From assembly GCA_964348015.1 (NCBI GenBank), contig CAYGBC010000039.1, positions 62,001 through 126,000 of the forward strand: a stretch of 64,000 bases of DNA, in the 5' to 3' direction. Positions 32,979 to 41,507 of this stretch are shown in pieces; positions within the stretch are counted from its first letter, which is position 1, and every line of letters starts with the position of its first letter. The notes beneath the pieces were generated by a model. It was not told the origin of the DNA, did not search any database, and worked only from the letters and a program-made list of their open reading frames with translations. Position numbers and translations under genes: made by a program. The DNA is from SOIA01 sp964348015 (lineage in GTDB: Bacteria; Acidobacteriota; Aminicenantia; Aminicenantales; Aminicenantaceae).

Positions 32979-33827
32979 CTATGTGCGGCCCTGATTCCCA
33001 TCTCTCGCTTTTTCAATCCGGAGCAAGACTTCGAGAATATTTTTTAATTCTTTTATATTCAATGAGTTATGCTTGTCCGAGAGGGCCTTGGAGGGATTGT
33101 CGTGGATTTCGAGAAAGACTCCGTCTGCGCCGACGCTGACTCCAGCCTTGGCCACAGAAGGTATGAATTCCGCATCTCCTCCGGATGATTTTCCCTCGCC
33201 TCCCGGCTTTTGGACGCTGTGCGAGGCGTCAATGACGACTGGAAATCCCAATTTTTTCATGACCGGAATAGACCGGATATCAAAAACTAAGTTATTGTAA
33301 CCATAGGAGTTGCCCCTTTCCGTGAGGATTATTTTTTCGTTATTCTGGCTGGCTGCTTTCTCAACGACATTTTTCATCTCATACGGAGAAAGAAACTGCC
33401 CCTTTTTTATGTTGAGCGGTTTTTGAGTCTGGGCTGCCGTCACGAGTAGATCTGTTTGGCGGCAGAGAAGAGCCGGGATCTGGATCACATCCAGAATACG
33501 CGCGGCCTTTTCGACCTGACTTGTTTCATGCACGTCAGAGAGGACAGGGACACTGGCTTCCTTTTTAACAAGATCCAGGATTTCCAGGCCCGATTCCAGC
33601 CCTGGCCCTCGATAGGATGATACAGAGGACCGGTTGGCCTTATCGAAGGAAGACTTGAAAATGAAGCTCACGCCGAGTTCCTGGCAGATGTTTTTTATTT
33701 CTTTGGCCATGAACAGAACATGGTCTTGACTTTCGATGACGCAGGGGCCTCCGATCAGGAATAAGGGATGGTCCCCCCCGATTTTAACTTTTTCGTTTAT
33801 GGATATTTCTTTTGAGACGATAGGCAT
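32979..33827 (-). CDS. kdsA: KDO 8-phosphate synthase
   Basis: KdsA condenses arabinose 5-phosphate with phosphoenolpyruvate. The 282-residue product has 'FLIGGPCVIES', 'FKSSFDKANRSS', 'PVLSDVHE', 'LTERGNSYGYNNLVFD' and 'VIDASHSVQKPGG'. The 'GNSYGYNNLV' segment carries Asn where metal-dependent enzymes have Cys, so it is likely the metal-independent type (family knowledge). ATG 33827 is the only start that keeps the N-terminal strand, and it gives a 44-base overlap with pyrG. Confidence 0.95.
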   Translation of the reverse strand: MPIVSKEISINEKVKIGGDHPLFLIGGPCVIESQDHVLFMAKEIKNICQELGVSFIFKSSFDKANRSSVSSYRGPGLESGLEILDLVKKEASVPVLSDVHETSQVEKAARILDVIQIPALLCRQTDLLVTAAQTQKPLNIKKGQFLSPYEMKNVVEKAASQNNEKIILTERGNSYGYNNLVFDIRSIPVMKKLGFPVVIDASHSVQKPGGEGKSSGGDAEFIPSVAKAGVSVGADGVFLEIHDNPSKALSDKHNSLNIKELKNILEVLLRIEKARDGNQGRT

Positions 33828-35406
33828 AGCTTGCTCCGATAAAGGCTTTGAAGAGAGGATGTGGGTCCAGAGGCTTGGATTTGAATTCCGGATGGAACTG
33901 GCAACCGAGAAACCAGGGATGGTCCTTGATTTCCACGATCTCCACCAAATCGTGGTCAGGATTTTTTCCAGAGATGAAGAGGCCTGCCTGGGCCAGAATT
34001 TTTTCGTATTCGGGATTGAATTCGTAGCGGTGGCGGTGGCGCTCGTAAATGCTCAGTTTCCCATAGGCTCTTTCCGCAAAAGACCCTTTTTCCAGGTTAC
34101 AAAGATACTGGCCCAGCCTCATGGTGCCGCCCAGGTCTTTGACTCCTTTGAGTTCCCTCCATTTGAAGAATATTTTGTGCGGAGTTCGGGCGTTGAACTC
34201 AGTGCTGTTGGCGTTTTTGAGCGAGGCGGGATTCCGCGCATACTCGATAGCCGCTGCCTGCATCCCCAAGCAGATGCCGAAAAATGGCACCTTCTGTCGG
34301 CGCGCGTAAGTCACCGCTTTAATTTTTCCCTCGATTCCCCTCACTCCGAATCCGCCGGGAACCAGAATCCCGTCTGCATCCCGCAGGATTTCCTCCGGCT
34401 TGCCGGCTTCGATGTCTTCAGCTTCGATCCAGGATATGTTGACTTTGAGCCTGTGGGCGATTCCTCCATGATACAAGGCCTGGTTGAGACTCATGTAGGA
34501 ATCTTGAAGCCCTGCGTACTTGCCGACCAGAGCGATGTTGACTTCTCCGTCCGGGGTTTTCATTCTGTTCACCAGAGTTTTCCAGCGGGCGAGATTCCTT
34601 CTTCTCTGAGGGAGCTTCAGCTGTTGGAGTATGATCCTGTCCAGGTTCTCCCGGGCATAATGAAGCGGGATTTCGTAGACGTTATCCACATCTTTGGCTG
34701 TGATCACGGCTTCTAGAGGGACGTTGGTGAAGAGTGAAATCTTGGACTTAATATCCTGCCGCAGAGCCCTGTCCGTGCGGCAGAGAATAACGTCCGGCTG
34801 GATTCCTATGGCCTGGAGTTCCCGGACGCTGTGCTGAGTGGGTTTCGTTTTGAGCTCTCCAGATGTCTGGATAAAAGGGACCAGTGTCAGGTGGATAAAG
34901 ACCGTTTGATCCTGACCGAGTGAGAGTCGCATCTGTCTTGTGGCTTCGAGGAATGGTTGGCTTTCGATGTCCCCCACGGTCCCGCCGATTTCCACGATCA
35001 CGATATCGTTTTTATCTGCTGCCGCATAGAATGCCTTTTTGATTTCATCAGTGACATGAGGGATAACCTGGACAGTTTTGCCCAGATATTCCCCTTTGCG
35101 CTCTTTTCTGATGATCTCTTCATAGATCTGTCCGGCTGTCCAGTTATGGGCTTTAGTCGTTTGAGTCGAGGTGAACCGTTCGTAATGGCCAAGGTCCAGG
35201 TCGGTCTCAGCTCCGTCATCCGTGACGTAGACCTCCCCGTGCTGGAAGGGATTCATCGTGCCCGGATCGATGTTGAGGTAAGGGTCGAACTTCTGGAGTG
35301 TGATTTTGTACCCATGGCTTTCCAGGAGTGCTCCGAGAGAAGAGGCGGCGATGCCCTTTCCCAGTGCCGAAAGGACTCCTCCTGTGATGAAAATGAACTT
35401 TGTCAT
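33784..35406 (-). CDS. pyrG: CTP synthase
   Basis: PyrG converts UTP to CTP using glutamine. The synthetase domain (1-270) has 'FITGGVLSALGKGIAASS' and 'DPYLNIDPGTMNPFQHGEV'. The class I glutaminase domain has the nucleophile Cys in 'FFGICLGMQ' and a His-Glu pair in 'QFHPEFKS'. The length of 540 is typical. It sits between kdsB, which consumes CTP, and kdsA. It overlaps kdsB by 4 bases and kdsA by 44. Confidence 0.97.
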   Translation of the reverse strand: MTKFIFITGGVLSALGKGIAASSLGALLESHGYKITLQKFDPYLNIDPGTMNPFQHGEVYVTDDGAETDLDLGHYERFTSTQTTKAHNWTAGQIYEEIIRKERKGEYLGKTVQVIPHVTDEIKKAFYAAADKNDIVIVEIGGTVGDIESQPFLEATRQMRLSLGQDQTVFIHLTLVPFIQTSGELKTKPTQHSVRELQAIGIQPDVILCRTDRALRQDIKSKISLFTNVPLEAVITAKDVDNVYEIPLHYARENLDRIILQQLKLPQRRRNLARWKTLVNRMKTPDGEVNIALVGKYAGLQDSYMSLNQALYHGGIAHRLKVNISWIEAEDIEAGKPEEILRDADGILVPGGFGVRGIEGKIKAVTYARRQKVPFFGICLGMQAAAIEYARNPASLKNANSTEFNARTPHKIFFKWRELKGVKDLGGTMRLGQYLCNLEKGSFAERAYGKLSIYERHRHRYEFNPEYEKILAQAGLFISGKNPDHDLVEIVEIKDHPWFLGCQFHPEFKSKPLDPHPLFKAFIGASYAYRLKRNIHKRKS

Positions 35407-36125
35407 CTGCCCGTTTCTTTTAAAAAATTTTCAACCCTGATTATATCCTCAGGAGTGTCAACACTCAAGGGGGAATGCGAACTTTCTACGATTTTTATCC
35501 TGTAGCCGTTCTCCAGCGCTCTGAGCTGCTCCAAGTTTTCGGCTTGTTCTCGTCTAGAGGGAGGAATCCGGCAAAATTTGAGGAGAAACTCCTTTTGATA
35601 GCCGTATATCCCGATATGCCGCCAGAAATATTCCGATGCCGGAGAAGAATGAAGAGAACGGGAGAAATTCAAGGCAAAACTTTTTTCATCCGAAACAACC
35701 TTGACAACATTGGTGTCGTCCAGGAGTCCCCTGTCATCTTCTTTCACGGCCAGAGTGGCCATCGGAATGTCTTCATCCTGCAGAGCCTCCACCAGCTCAT
35801 CGATGGGATCTCCTTGAATGAGGGGCTCATCTCCCTGGATATTGATGATGATCGGGCTGTCTATTTCCTGGGCGACCTCGGCCACCCTATCGGTGCCAGA
35901 ACGATGAGATGCGGAGGTCATCCGAACCTCTGCACCAAAATTTTGAGCGGCCCGCAAGATCCTTTCGTCGTCAGTGGCCACGACAACTGCTTTCAAATTT
36001 TTTGCTGCGCATGCGGCTTCATAGACGCGTTGGATCATGGATTTTCCATTGATCAAAGCCAGAGGCTTTCCCGGGAATCGAACCGAGTGATATCGCGCGG
36101 GGATGATGCCTGTGGCCTTTTTCAA
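35403..36125 (-). CDS. kdsB: CMP-KDO synthetase
   Basis: KdsB activates KDO with CTP before transfer to lipid A. The 240-residue protein has 'GIIPARYHSVRFPGKPLA', 'VATDDERI', 'SGTDRVAEVA', 'NIQGDEPLI' and 'RHIGIYGYQKEFL', all diagnostic for the family. It overlaps the bactofilin stop upstream (ATGA) and pyrG downstream, so enzyme and substrate supply are tightly coupled. Confidence 0.96.
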   Translation of the reverse strand: MKKATGIIPARYHSVRFPGKPLALINGKSMIQRVYEAACAAKNLKAVVVATDDERILRAAQNFGAEVRMTSASHRSGTDRVAEVAQEIDSPIIINIQGDEPLIQGDPIDELVEALQDEDIPMATLAVKEDDRGLLDDTNVVKVVSDEKSFALNFSRSLHSSPASEYFWRHIGIYGYQKEFLLKFCRIPPSRREQAENLEQLRALENGYRIKIVESSHSPLSVDTPEDIIRVENFLKETGR

Positions 36126-36541
36126 GATTCGTATTCCGTTTCGGCCTCTTCCTCCGGTTTTTCAGGCTCTTCGAGATTTTCGGGGGGTGGAGGCAGCTCA
36201 GAGGTCTGACAGCTGGATTCAAGGTAGGCTCCCTCTTCAACAACCAGCGTTGGGGCGGTGACAGTCCCGATGACTCGACCGCTGGCATTGATTTCCACCT
36301 TGTCACGGGCTTGGATGCTGCCCTTGACTTCACCGTTGATGATGATGAAACCGATAGTGATGTCTGCTTCGACTTTTCCGTTCTCTCCGACGATGAGAGT
36401 GGATTCAGAGTTTATTTTTCCTTTGAATACCCCATCAATACGGAACGATCCTTTGAAGCTTAAATCTCCTTCGATTTGAGTGTCCTTGTCGAAAAAACCT
36501 GTCAAATTGCTTTCGTCGATTTCAGTTCTTCTGTCTTCCAT
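36122..36541 (-). CDS. Bactofilin
   Basis: Bactofilins polymerise into filaments that position cell-wall or chromosome factors. The 139-residue protein has a beta-helix core (about 20-105) of repeated strands, such as 'TQIEGDLSFKGSFRIDGVFKG' in part and 'GKVEADI', followed by a Pro/Glu-rich tail. The length and core match DUF583 bactofilins. It starts 4 bases after parB and overlaps kdsB. In Myxococcus xanthus, bactofilins BacNOP hold ParA and ParB in place, so a partner role with the adjacent ParAB is plausible. Confidence 0.9.
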   Translation of the reverse strand: MEDRRTEIDESNLTGFFDKDTQIEGDLSFKGSFRIDGVFKGKINSESTLIVGENGKVEADITIGFIIINGEVKGSIQARDKVEINASGRVIGTVTAPTLVVEEGAYLESSCQTSELPPPPENLEEPEKPEEEAETEYES

Positions 36542-36545
36542 CGGT

Positions 36546-37385
36546 TCACTCCTTTATTTTATCAAAAATTCGGTTTAATTCTTCCGTGGAGAAATAGTGG
36601 ATTTTTATGACTCCCCTGTTCTGGTTTCCTGAGAGGGAAACCTTTGTTCCCAGGTATCGGATGAATTCTTCCTGGAGGGCCATGAGGTCAGGATCTGGGG
36701 GGCGCTTCTTTTCCTTTTGGGGAGCGTCCTTGAGTTTTTGAGCTGTCTTTTCCACCTGACGGACAGAGAGTTGGTTTTTTATGGTTTTCCGGGCAAGTGC
36801 AATTTGAGCTTTTGCATTTTCAAGTGAGAGCAGCGCTCTGGCATGACCCATCGAAATGCTTCCCGATGCCAGAGAATCCTGGATTTCTTTCGGAAGGTTG
36901 AGAAGACGGAGATAGTTGGCCACAGAAGCCCTATCCTTCCCCACCTTTTCAGCGATATCCTCTTGTGTGTAGTTCAATTCCTGGCTGAGTTTTTGGTAGG
37001 CCAGCGCGATTTCTAAAGGATTCAGGTCTTCTCTTTGGATGTTTTCAACGAGGGAAGTCTCCAGCTGCTGCGCCACGGGCATGGAGCGGATGATAGAGGG
37101 GATTTTTTTAAAGCCGATTTTCTGCGCTGCACGCCATCGGCGTTCTCCGACGATGATGGTGTAATGGTTCCCCTCAGGAACGACAAGCACAGGCTGAAGA
37201 ATGCCGGATTCCTTTATCGAGCTGGCGAGCTCGTCAATGGAATCTTTGCTGAATTTCAGTCTCGGCTGGTAAGAGCTGGGCTTGAGTTTTTCAATGTCCA
37301 GCTCTGCAAACTGTTCCTCCTTCAAGATGCCGAATTCCTCCGGGATGAACGCTTTTAATCCTTTTCCGAGCGCTTTCTTTTTCAT
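36546..37385 (-). CDS. parB: Chromosome-partitioning protein ParB
   Basis: ParB binds parS and spreads as a CTP-dependent clamp. The 279-residue product has 'SSYQPRLKFSKDSIDELASS', the CTP-binding 'GERRWRAAQKIG', 'VENIQREDLNPLEIALAY', a helix-turn-helix near 'TQEDIAEKVGKDRASVANYL', and a C-terminal dimer domain. It overlaps parA by 4 bases. A perfect parS lies about 770 bases upstream, in the 3' end of mnmG. Confidence 0.95.
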   Translation of the reverse strand: MKKKALGKGLKAFIPEEFGILKEEQFAELDIEKLKPSSYQPRLKFSKDSIDELASSIKESGILQPVLVVPEGNHYTIIVGERRWRAAQKIGFKKIPSIIRSMPVAQQLETSLVENIQREDLNPLEIALAYQKLSQELNYTQEDIAEKVGKDRASVANYLRLLNLPKEIQDSLASGSISMGHARALLSLENAKAQIALARKTIKNQLSVRQVEKTAQKLKDAPQKEKKRPPDPDLMALQEEFIRYLGTKVSLSGNQNRGVIKIHYFSTEELNRIFDKIKE

Positions 37386-38137
37386 CTCTGTAAAAACTCC
37401 TGAGCTAAATTTAAATAGGCCGCGGCTCCCTTTGAGCTTCTTGCGTAAAGAATAACTGGTTTGCCGTAGCTGGGAGCTTCGGCAATTCTGACTGTACGAG
37501 GGATGATGACCTCATACGTGACTTCCTTGAGAAAATGCTGCACTTCATGGGCGACCTGTTTGGAGAGGTTCGTTCGTTCGTCAAACATGGTGAGAAGGAT
37601 GCCTTCGATTGAAAGCGAGGGATTCAGATGCGTGCGCACTTCATCCAGGATCCGGAAGAGTTCGGGGATGCCTTCCATGCAGAAAAATTCGCACTGAACC
37701 GGAATGAGGACAGAATCGGCAGCCGTGAGAGCGTTGATGGTGAGAAAACCGAGTGAAGGGGGACAGTCGATAAAGATAAAATCAAAGAAATTCCTCACTT
37801 GATTCAAGGCATTGCGGAGCTGTTTCTCCTTTTTCTCTTTGGAGAACAGCTCAGCCTCTGCACCCGCCAATTCGGGTGAGCAGGGACATATATAGAGCTG
37901 GTTGACATCTGTGGGGTGGATACAGTCCATCATCCTCTGCCCGTTCATCAAGGCCTGATAGATTCCCTTCTTGGTCTCTTTCGTTTTTCCCAATCCGATC
38001 GTAGCCATTCCTTGGGGATCAAAATCGACCACCAGAGTCCTTTTTTTCGTCAGGGCCAGCGAGGCGGCGAGGTTAACCGCAGTCGTCGTTTTTCCGACTC
38101 CCCCTTTTTGGTTGGCTATCGCTATGATTTTACTCAT
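37382..38137 (-). CDS. parA: Chromosome-partitioning ATPase ParA (Soj)
   Basis: ParA is the Walker-type ATPase whose DNA-bound gradient moves ParB-parS complexes. It has the deviant Walker A 'NQKGGVGKTTTAVNLA', 'VVDFDPQGMATIGLG' and 'FIFIDCPPSLGFLTI'. The 251-residue length fits chromosomal ParA without an N-terminal HTH. The start overlaps the mnmG 3' end by 8 bases, and the rsmG gene often found in between is absent. Confidence 0.96.
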   Translation of the reverse strand: MSKIIAIANQKGGVGKTTTAVNLAASLALTKKRTLVVDFDPQGMATIGLGKTKETKKGIYQALMNGQRMMDCIHPTDVNQLYICPCSPELAGAEAELFSKEKKEKQLRNALNQVRNFFDFIFIDCPPSLGFLTINALTAADSVLIPVQCEFFCMEGIPELFRILDEVRTHLNPSLSIEGILLTMFDERTNLSKQVAHEVQHFLKEVTYEVIIPRTVRIAEAPSYGKPVILYARSSKGAAAYLNLAQEFLQR

Positions 38138-40007
38138 TGTTTTTCAATGTTCCACGTGGAACATTTTGTTGAACCTGCTTTTTTCTCTTCTGGACCTGCA
38201 GGAAAACATGCAGATTCACTGCGGCAGCTGGAGTGACGCCCGGTATTTTCTTTGCTTCGCCTATTGTCGGGGGTTTGAATTCATCCAATTTTTCTGCTGC
38301 TTCTCGAGTCAATCCAGGGATTTTAAGGAAATCTGTGTTTTCCGGAATTTTTTCTCCGTCGACCTTCCGGATTCTCGCGATCTCCCTTTCTTGTTTTTTG
38401 AGGTAACCCTCGTATTTGACCTCTGATTCTGTATGACGCATCTCTTCATCTGATAAACGCAATTTAAATTTTGTATATTCTACCATATTTTTCAGTTTCA
38501 CTTCAGGTTTTTTTAGATAATCCCGGAGAGACAGGCTTTCTTGATTTTCCGTCCGTATTTTTTCTCGATGGAGGAAATTCATGGTTTTCTTGATTTTATC
38601 CTGTTTTTTCAGGAAATTTTCGTAGTCTTTTTCACCAATCAACCCCATTTTATATCCGTAGGGGGTCAATCTTTTGTCCGCATTGTCGATACGGAGGAAA
38701 AGCCTGTATTCAGCCCGAGAGGTGAAGAGTCGGTAGGGTTCTTCCACTCCCTTTGTGATCAGATCGTCGATCAGAACACCGATGTAAGCTTCATCTCTTC
38801 TCAGGATGAAAGGCTTTTTCCTCTTGATTTTTAGGCTTGCGTTAATACCGGCCATCAGCCCCTGCGCCGCGGCTTCTTCGTAACCGGAAGTCCCGTTGAT
38901 CTGGCCCGCCAGGAACAGGTTTTGGACAGACTTCGTTTCCAGAGTGGGATGAAGCTGAGTGGGAATCACGGCATCGTATTCGATACCGTACGCCGGCCTG
39001 AGTATTTTGGCCTCGTCCAAACCGGGGATGCTTTTCAAAATATCCTTCTGGACTTCGAGGGGAAGGCTGGAAGACATTCCGTTGACGTAGGTTTCGGATG
39101 TTTCCAATCCTTCGGGCTCGAGGAAAAACTGATGCCGGAGATGATGGGGAAATTTGACGATTTTGTCCTCGATGGAGGGGCAGTAACGCGGCCCGATGCC
39201 GATGATTTTCCCGCTGTACAGGGGAGATTTATCCAGGTTTTGATTGATGATTTTATGAGTTTTTTGGTTCGTGTGCCCGATATGGCAGAGAATTCTGTTT
39301 TCAAGAGGTTTATGAGTCCGGAAAGAGAATGGAACTGGCTCCTTGTCTCCGGGCTGGGGGATGAAACGGTCCCATTCGATCGTGTTTTTGTCGAGTCTCA
39401 TCGGGGTTCCGGTTTTAAGGCGGAAAGTTTTCAGCCCGATTTTTTTCAGGTTCTCGCCAAGCTCGAGCGAAGCCGGTTCGTTCGCCCTCCCTGCAGAATA
39501 GCTGCGTAATCCCATATGAATCAGGCCGTTGAGGAAGGTTCCTGGCGTGAGAATCACGGCCCTGGCAAGAAGACGATTGCCTTCTCGCGTCAGAACGCCA
39601 GTCGCCTTTTGGTTTTTTACCAGGATTGCTGTCACAACTCCCTGGAAGAGCGTCAGGTTGGGGATTTTTTCCAGCCAGCTCTTCATGGTCAATCTGTAGA
39701 TGGCCTTGTCAGATTGTGCGCGCGGGGCCTGAACAGCTCCGCCCCGACTTCGGTTCAGGAGCCTGAACTGAATCCCTGTTTCGTCGGCCAGGAGCCCCAT
39801 GATTCCGCCCAAGGCATCGATTTCTCGGACGAGATGGCCCTTTGCCAGGCCTCCTATGGCGGGATTGCAGGACATCTGGGCGATTGTCTCGAGGTGAAAC
39901 GTGATGAGACAAGTCTTGAGGCCGAGTGTGCTCGCGGCGTGGGCCGCTTCACAGCCGGCGTGCCCGGCGCCGATGACGATCACGTCGTATTTATCCACAA
40001 AATTCAT
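38130..40007 (-). CDS. mnmG: tRNA uridine-5-carboxymethylaminomethyl modification enzyme MnmG
   Basis: MnmG with MnmE modifies the wobble uridine of several tRNAs. The 625-residue FAD protein has 'VIGAGHAGCEAAHAASTLG' at the N-terminus, 'TGTFLNGLIHMG', 'RYCPSIEDKIVKF', 'QINGTSGYEEAAAQGLMAG' and the C-terminal helical domain. The last codons include the parS palindrome, read as part of 'NVPRGT', so the tail is constrained by DNA function. It starts 9 bases after the mnmE stop. Confidence 0.97.
   Translation of the reverse strand: MNFVDKYDVIVIGAGHAGCEAAHAASTLGLKTCLITFHLETIAQMSCNPAIGGLAKGHLVREIDALGGIMGLLADETGIQFRLLNRSRGGAVQAPRAQSDKAIYRLTMKSWLEKIPNLTLFQGVVTAILVKNQKATGVLTREGNRLLARAVILTPGTFLNGLIHMGLRSYSAGRANEPASLELGENLKKIGLKTFRLKTGTPMRLDKNTIEWDRFIPQPGDKEPVPFSFRTHKPLENRILCHIGHTNQKTHKIINQNLDKSPLYSGKIIGIGPRYCPSIEDKIVKFPHHLRHQFFLEPEGLETSETYVNGMSSSLPLEVQKDILKSIPGLDEAKILRPAYGIEYDAVIPTQLHPTLETKSVQNLFLAGQINGTSGYEEAAAQGLMAGINASLKIKRKKPFILRRDEAYIGVLIDDLITKGVEEPYRLFTSRAEYRLFLRIDNADKRLTPYGYKMGLIGEKDYENFLKKQDKIKKTMNFLHREKIRTENQESLSLRDYLKKPEVKLKNMVEYTKFKLRLSDEEMRHTESEVKYEGYLKKQEREIARIRKVDGEKIPENTDFLKIPGLTREAAEKLDEFKPPTIGEAKKIPGVTPAAAVNLHVFLQVQKRKKQVQQNVPRGTLKNNE
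38148..38163. promoter_or_regulatory. parS centromere site
   Basis: TGTTCCACGTGGAACA is a perfect 16-bp palindrome that differs at one or two positions from the classic parS TGTTTCACGTGAAACA. It lies inside the 3' end of mnmG, 11 bases before parA starts. I found no second copy by eye in the window. Its proximity to parAB supports binding by this ParB. Confidence 0.9.
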
Positions 40008-40016
40008 TTTTAATCT

Positions 40017-41384
40017 TTATTTTCCAACACAGAACCGGCTGAATATCTCGTTGATAATATCGTCCGCGTGAATTTCTCCAGTGAGCTGCCCGATCAGAGG
40101 AATGGACTTGCGGATTTCTTCTGCATAAATCTCTTCGGGATATCCTTGTTTGAGGAGACTCTGTCCCTCGACCAGAGAATCAAGGATTTCCTCGAGAACG
40201 AGCTTTTGCCTCAAATGCAGGATGATTTCTTCCTCCTGCGTCAGGTCGGGAACGAAAAATTTATGGATTTTTTCTTTCAGATTTTTCAGGTTTGTTCCCT
40301 TGAGTGCGGATATTTCAAGAGCGGGGATGTGTCCTGCCCTTTTTTTGACGAGTTCTGTGTTCATTTTCTGCGGGAGGTCTATTTTGTTGAAAAGCAGCAG
40401 AGTCTTCTTCTCTTGGAATTTTTTTATCAGTTTAAAATCCTCAGTGGTCTCTTTGCGTGAGACATCCAGAAGGAGAAGGATTCCTTCTGCCTGAGAAGCG
40501 AGCTTTTTTCCTCTTTTGATCCCTTCTTTCTCAACGGGGTGAATCGGGCTTCCCAGTCCAGCCATGTCGATCAGGGTAAAAATGGAATCCTTTATGCTGA
40601 TGTTTTCCCTGAGATAATCCCGGGTCGTTCCGGGATGAGAAGTGACAATGGCCCTGTCTTTTTCGAGAAGCGAATTAAAGAGTGTGGATTTCCCCACGTT
40701 GGCTCTTCCTGCAATGGCTAGCGTGATGCCTTCTGAGAGCGTTTTCCCAAGATTATAGCTTTCGACGAGCCTGTTCACGGAGTGAACAACATTTTTGAGT
40801 GTTTTCAACGTCTTTTTCCTGGAAGTTCGCAATCCGTCCTCCGGGAATTCGATGCCGGCTTCGATTTGAGAAAGGAGATGAATGATCTGAGACCTGAGAG
40901 CGGACACCTGTTTGGAAAGGCTGCCTTCGAGCTGTTTAAAGGATATTTTCGCCTGTTTAAAGGAGGCGGCATGGATGATGTCGTTAACGGCCTCTGCCTG
41001 AAGGATGTCGATTCTCCCTTCTAGATAAGCCCTGAGAGTGAACTCGCCGGGGTTTGCGTGTCTGGCTCCTTCCTTTATGCCGAGGCGAACAAGCTGTTCA
41101 AGAATGACAGGACTTCCATGACAGCTGATCTCAACCATTTCTTCTCGAGTGTAAGTGTAGGGTTTGGGGAAATACGTTAAAAAAGCCTCTTCGAAAGAGT
41201 CCTTCTGCTCAGGATTGTACAGTTTTCCGAGCACGGGACGCCTTGGGATGATCTTCGTCCCGCGCTTTTTGGGCTTGAATATTTTTTTCGCGATGGAAAG
41301 AGATTTTCTTCCGCTGAGCCGTACGATGCCCAGGCCTCCGAGTCCGAGAGGAGTGGAGATTGCGATGATTGTATCGTCCAGCAT
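40017..41384 (-). CDS. mnmE: tRNA modification GTPase MnmE
   Basis: MnmE is the GTPase partner of MnmG. The 455-residue product has the N-terminal folate-binding domain ('DTIIAISTPLGLGGLGIVR'), a G domain with 'GRANVGKSTLFNSLL' and 'DMAGLG', and the C-terminal catalytic motif 'FCVGK', matching C-x-G-K. There is no ribosome-binding site before ATG 41384. A TAATAT box lies 7 bases upstream. Confidence 0.97.
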   Translation of the reverse strand: MLDDTIIAISTPLGLGGLGIVRLSGRKSLSIAKKIFKPKKRGTKIIPRRPVLGKLYNPEQKDSFEEAFLTYFPKPYTYTREEMVEISCHGSPVILEQLVRLGIKEGARHANPGEFTLRAYLEGRIDILQAEAVNDIIHAASFKQAKISFKQLEGSLSKQVSALRSQIIHLLSQIEAGIEFPEDGLRTSRKKTLKTLKNVVHSVNRLVESYNLGKTLSEGITLAIAGRANVGKSTLFNSLLEKDRAIVTSHPGTTRDYLRENISIKDSIFTLIDMAGLGSPIHPVEKEGIKRGKKLASQAEGILLLLDVSRKETTEDFKLIKKFQEKKTLLLFNKIDLPQKMNTELVKKRAGHIPALEISALKGTNLKNLKEKIHKFFVPDLTQEEEIILHLRQKLVLEEILDSLVEGQSLLKQGYPEEIYAEEIRKSIPLIGQLTGEIHADDIINEIFSRFCVGK

Positions 41385-41391
41385 AAAACAT

Positions 41392-41420
41392 ATATTAATT
41401 CCTGGAGAGGAAACAGTAAA
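41392..41420 (-). promoter_or_regulatory. Probable promoter of mnmE (near-leaderless)
   Basis: On the minus strand: TTTACT (41420-41415), a 17-bp spacer, TAATAT (41397-41392), then 7 bases and the mnmE ATG. The boxes are moderate matches with good spacing. It lies in the 123-base gap that separates the jag-side genes from the mnmE-mnmG-parAB run. Confidence 0.45.
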
Positions 41421-41507
41421 GATTTAAATTTACAAGAAGAAACATCGAAAGAAGAAAAAGACAGCGGGGATTTATCAATCAGTCAATACAATAATGAACA
41501 GAGGAGG

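Noticed and set aside
33736..34716. 326-codon open frame on the plus strand
   Set aside because: It is antisense to pyrG and has no motifs.
39980..40000. TTATCCACA (DnaA-box consensus) near the mnmG start, with others in pyrG near 34682, accA near 17055 and the gap near 29550
   Set aside because: The copies are single, scattered over tens of kilobases and mostly coding. No cluster or AT-rich unwinding element accompanies them.
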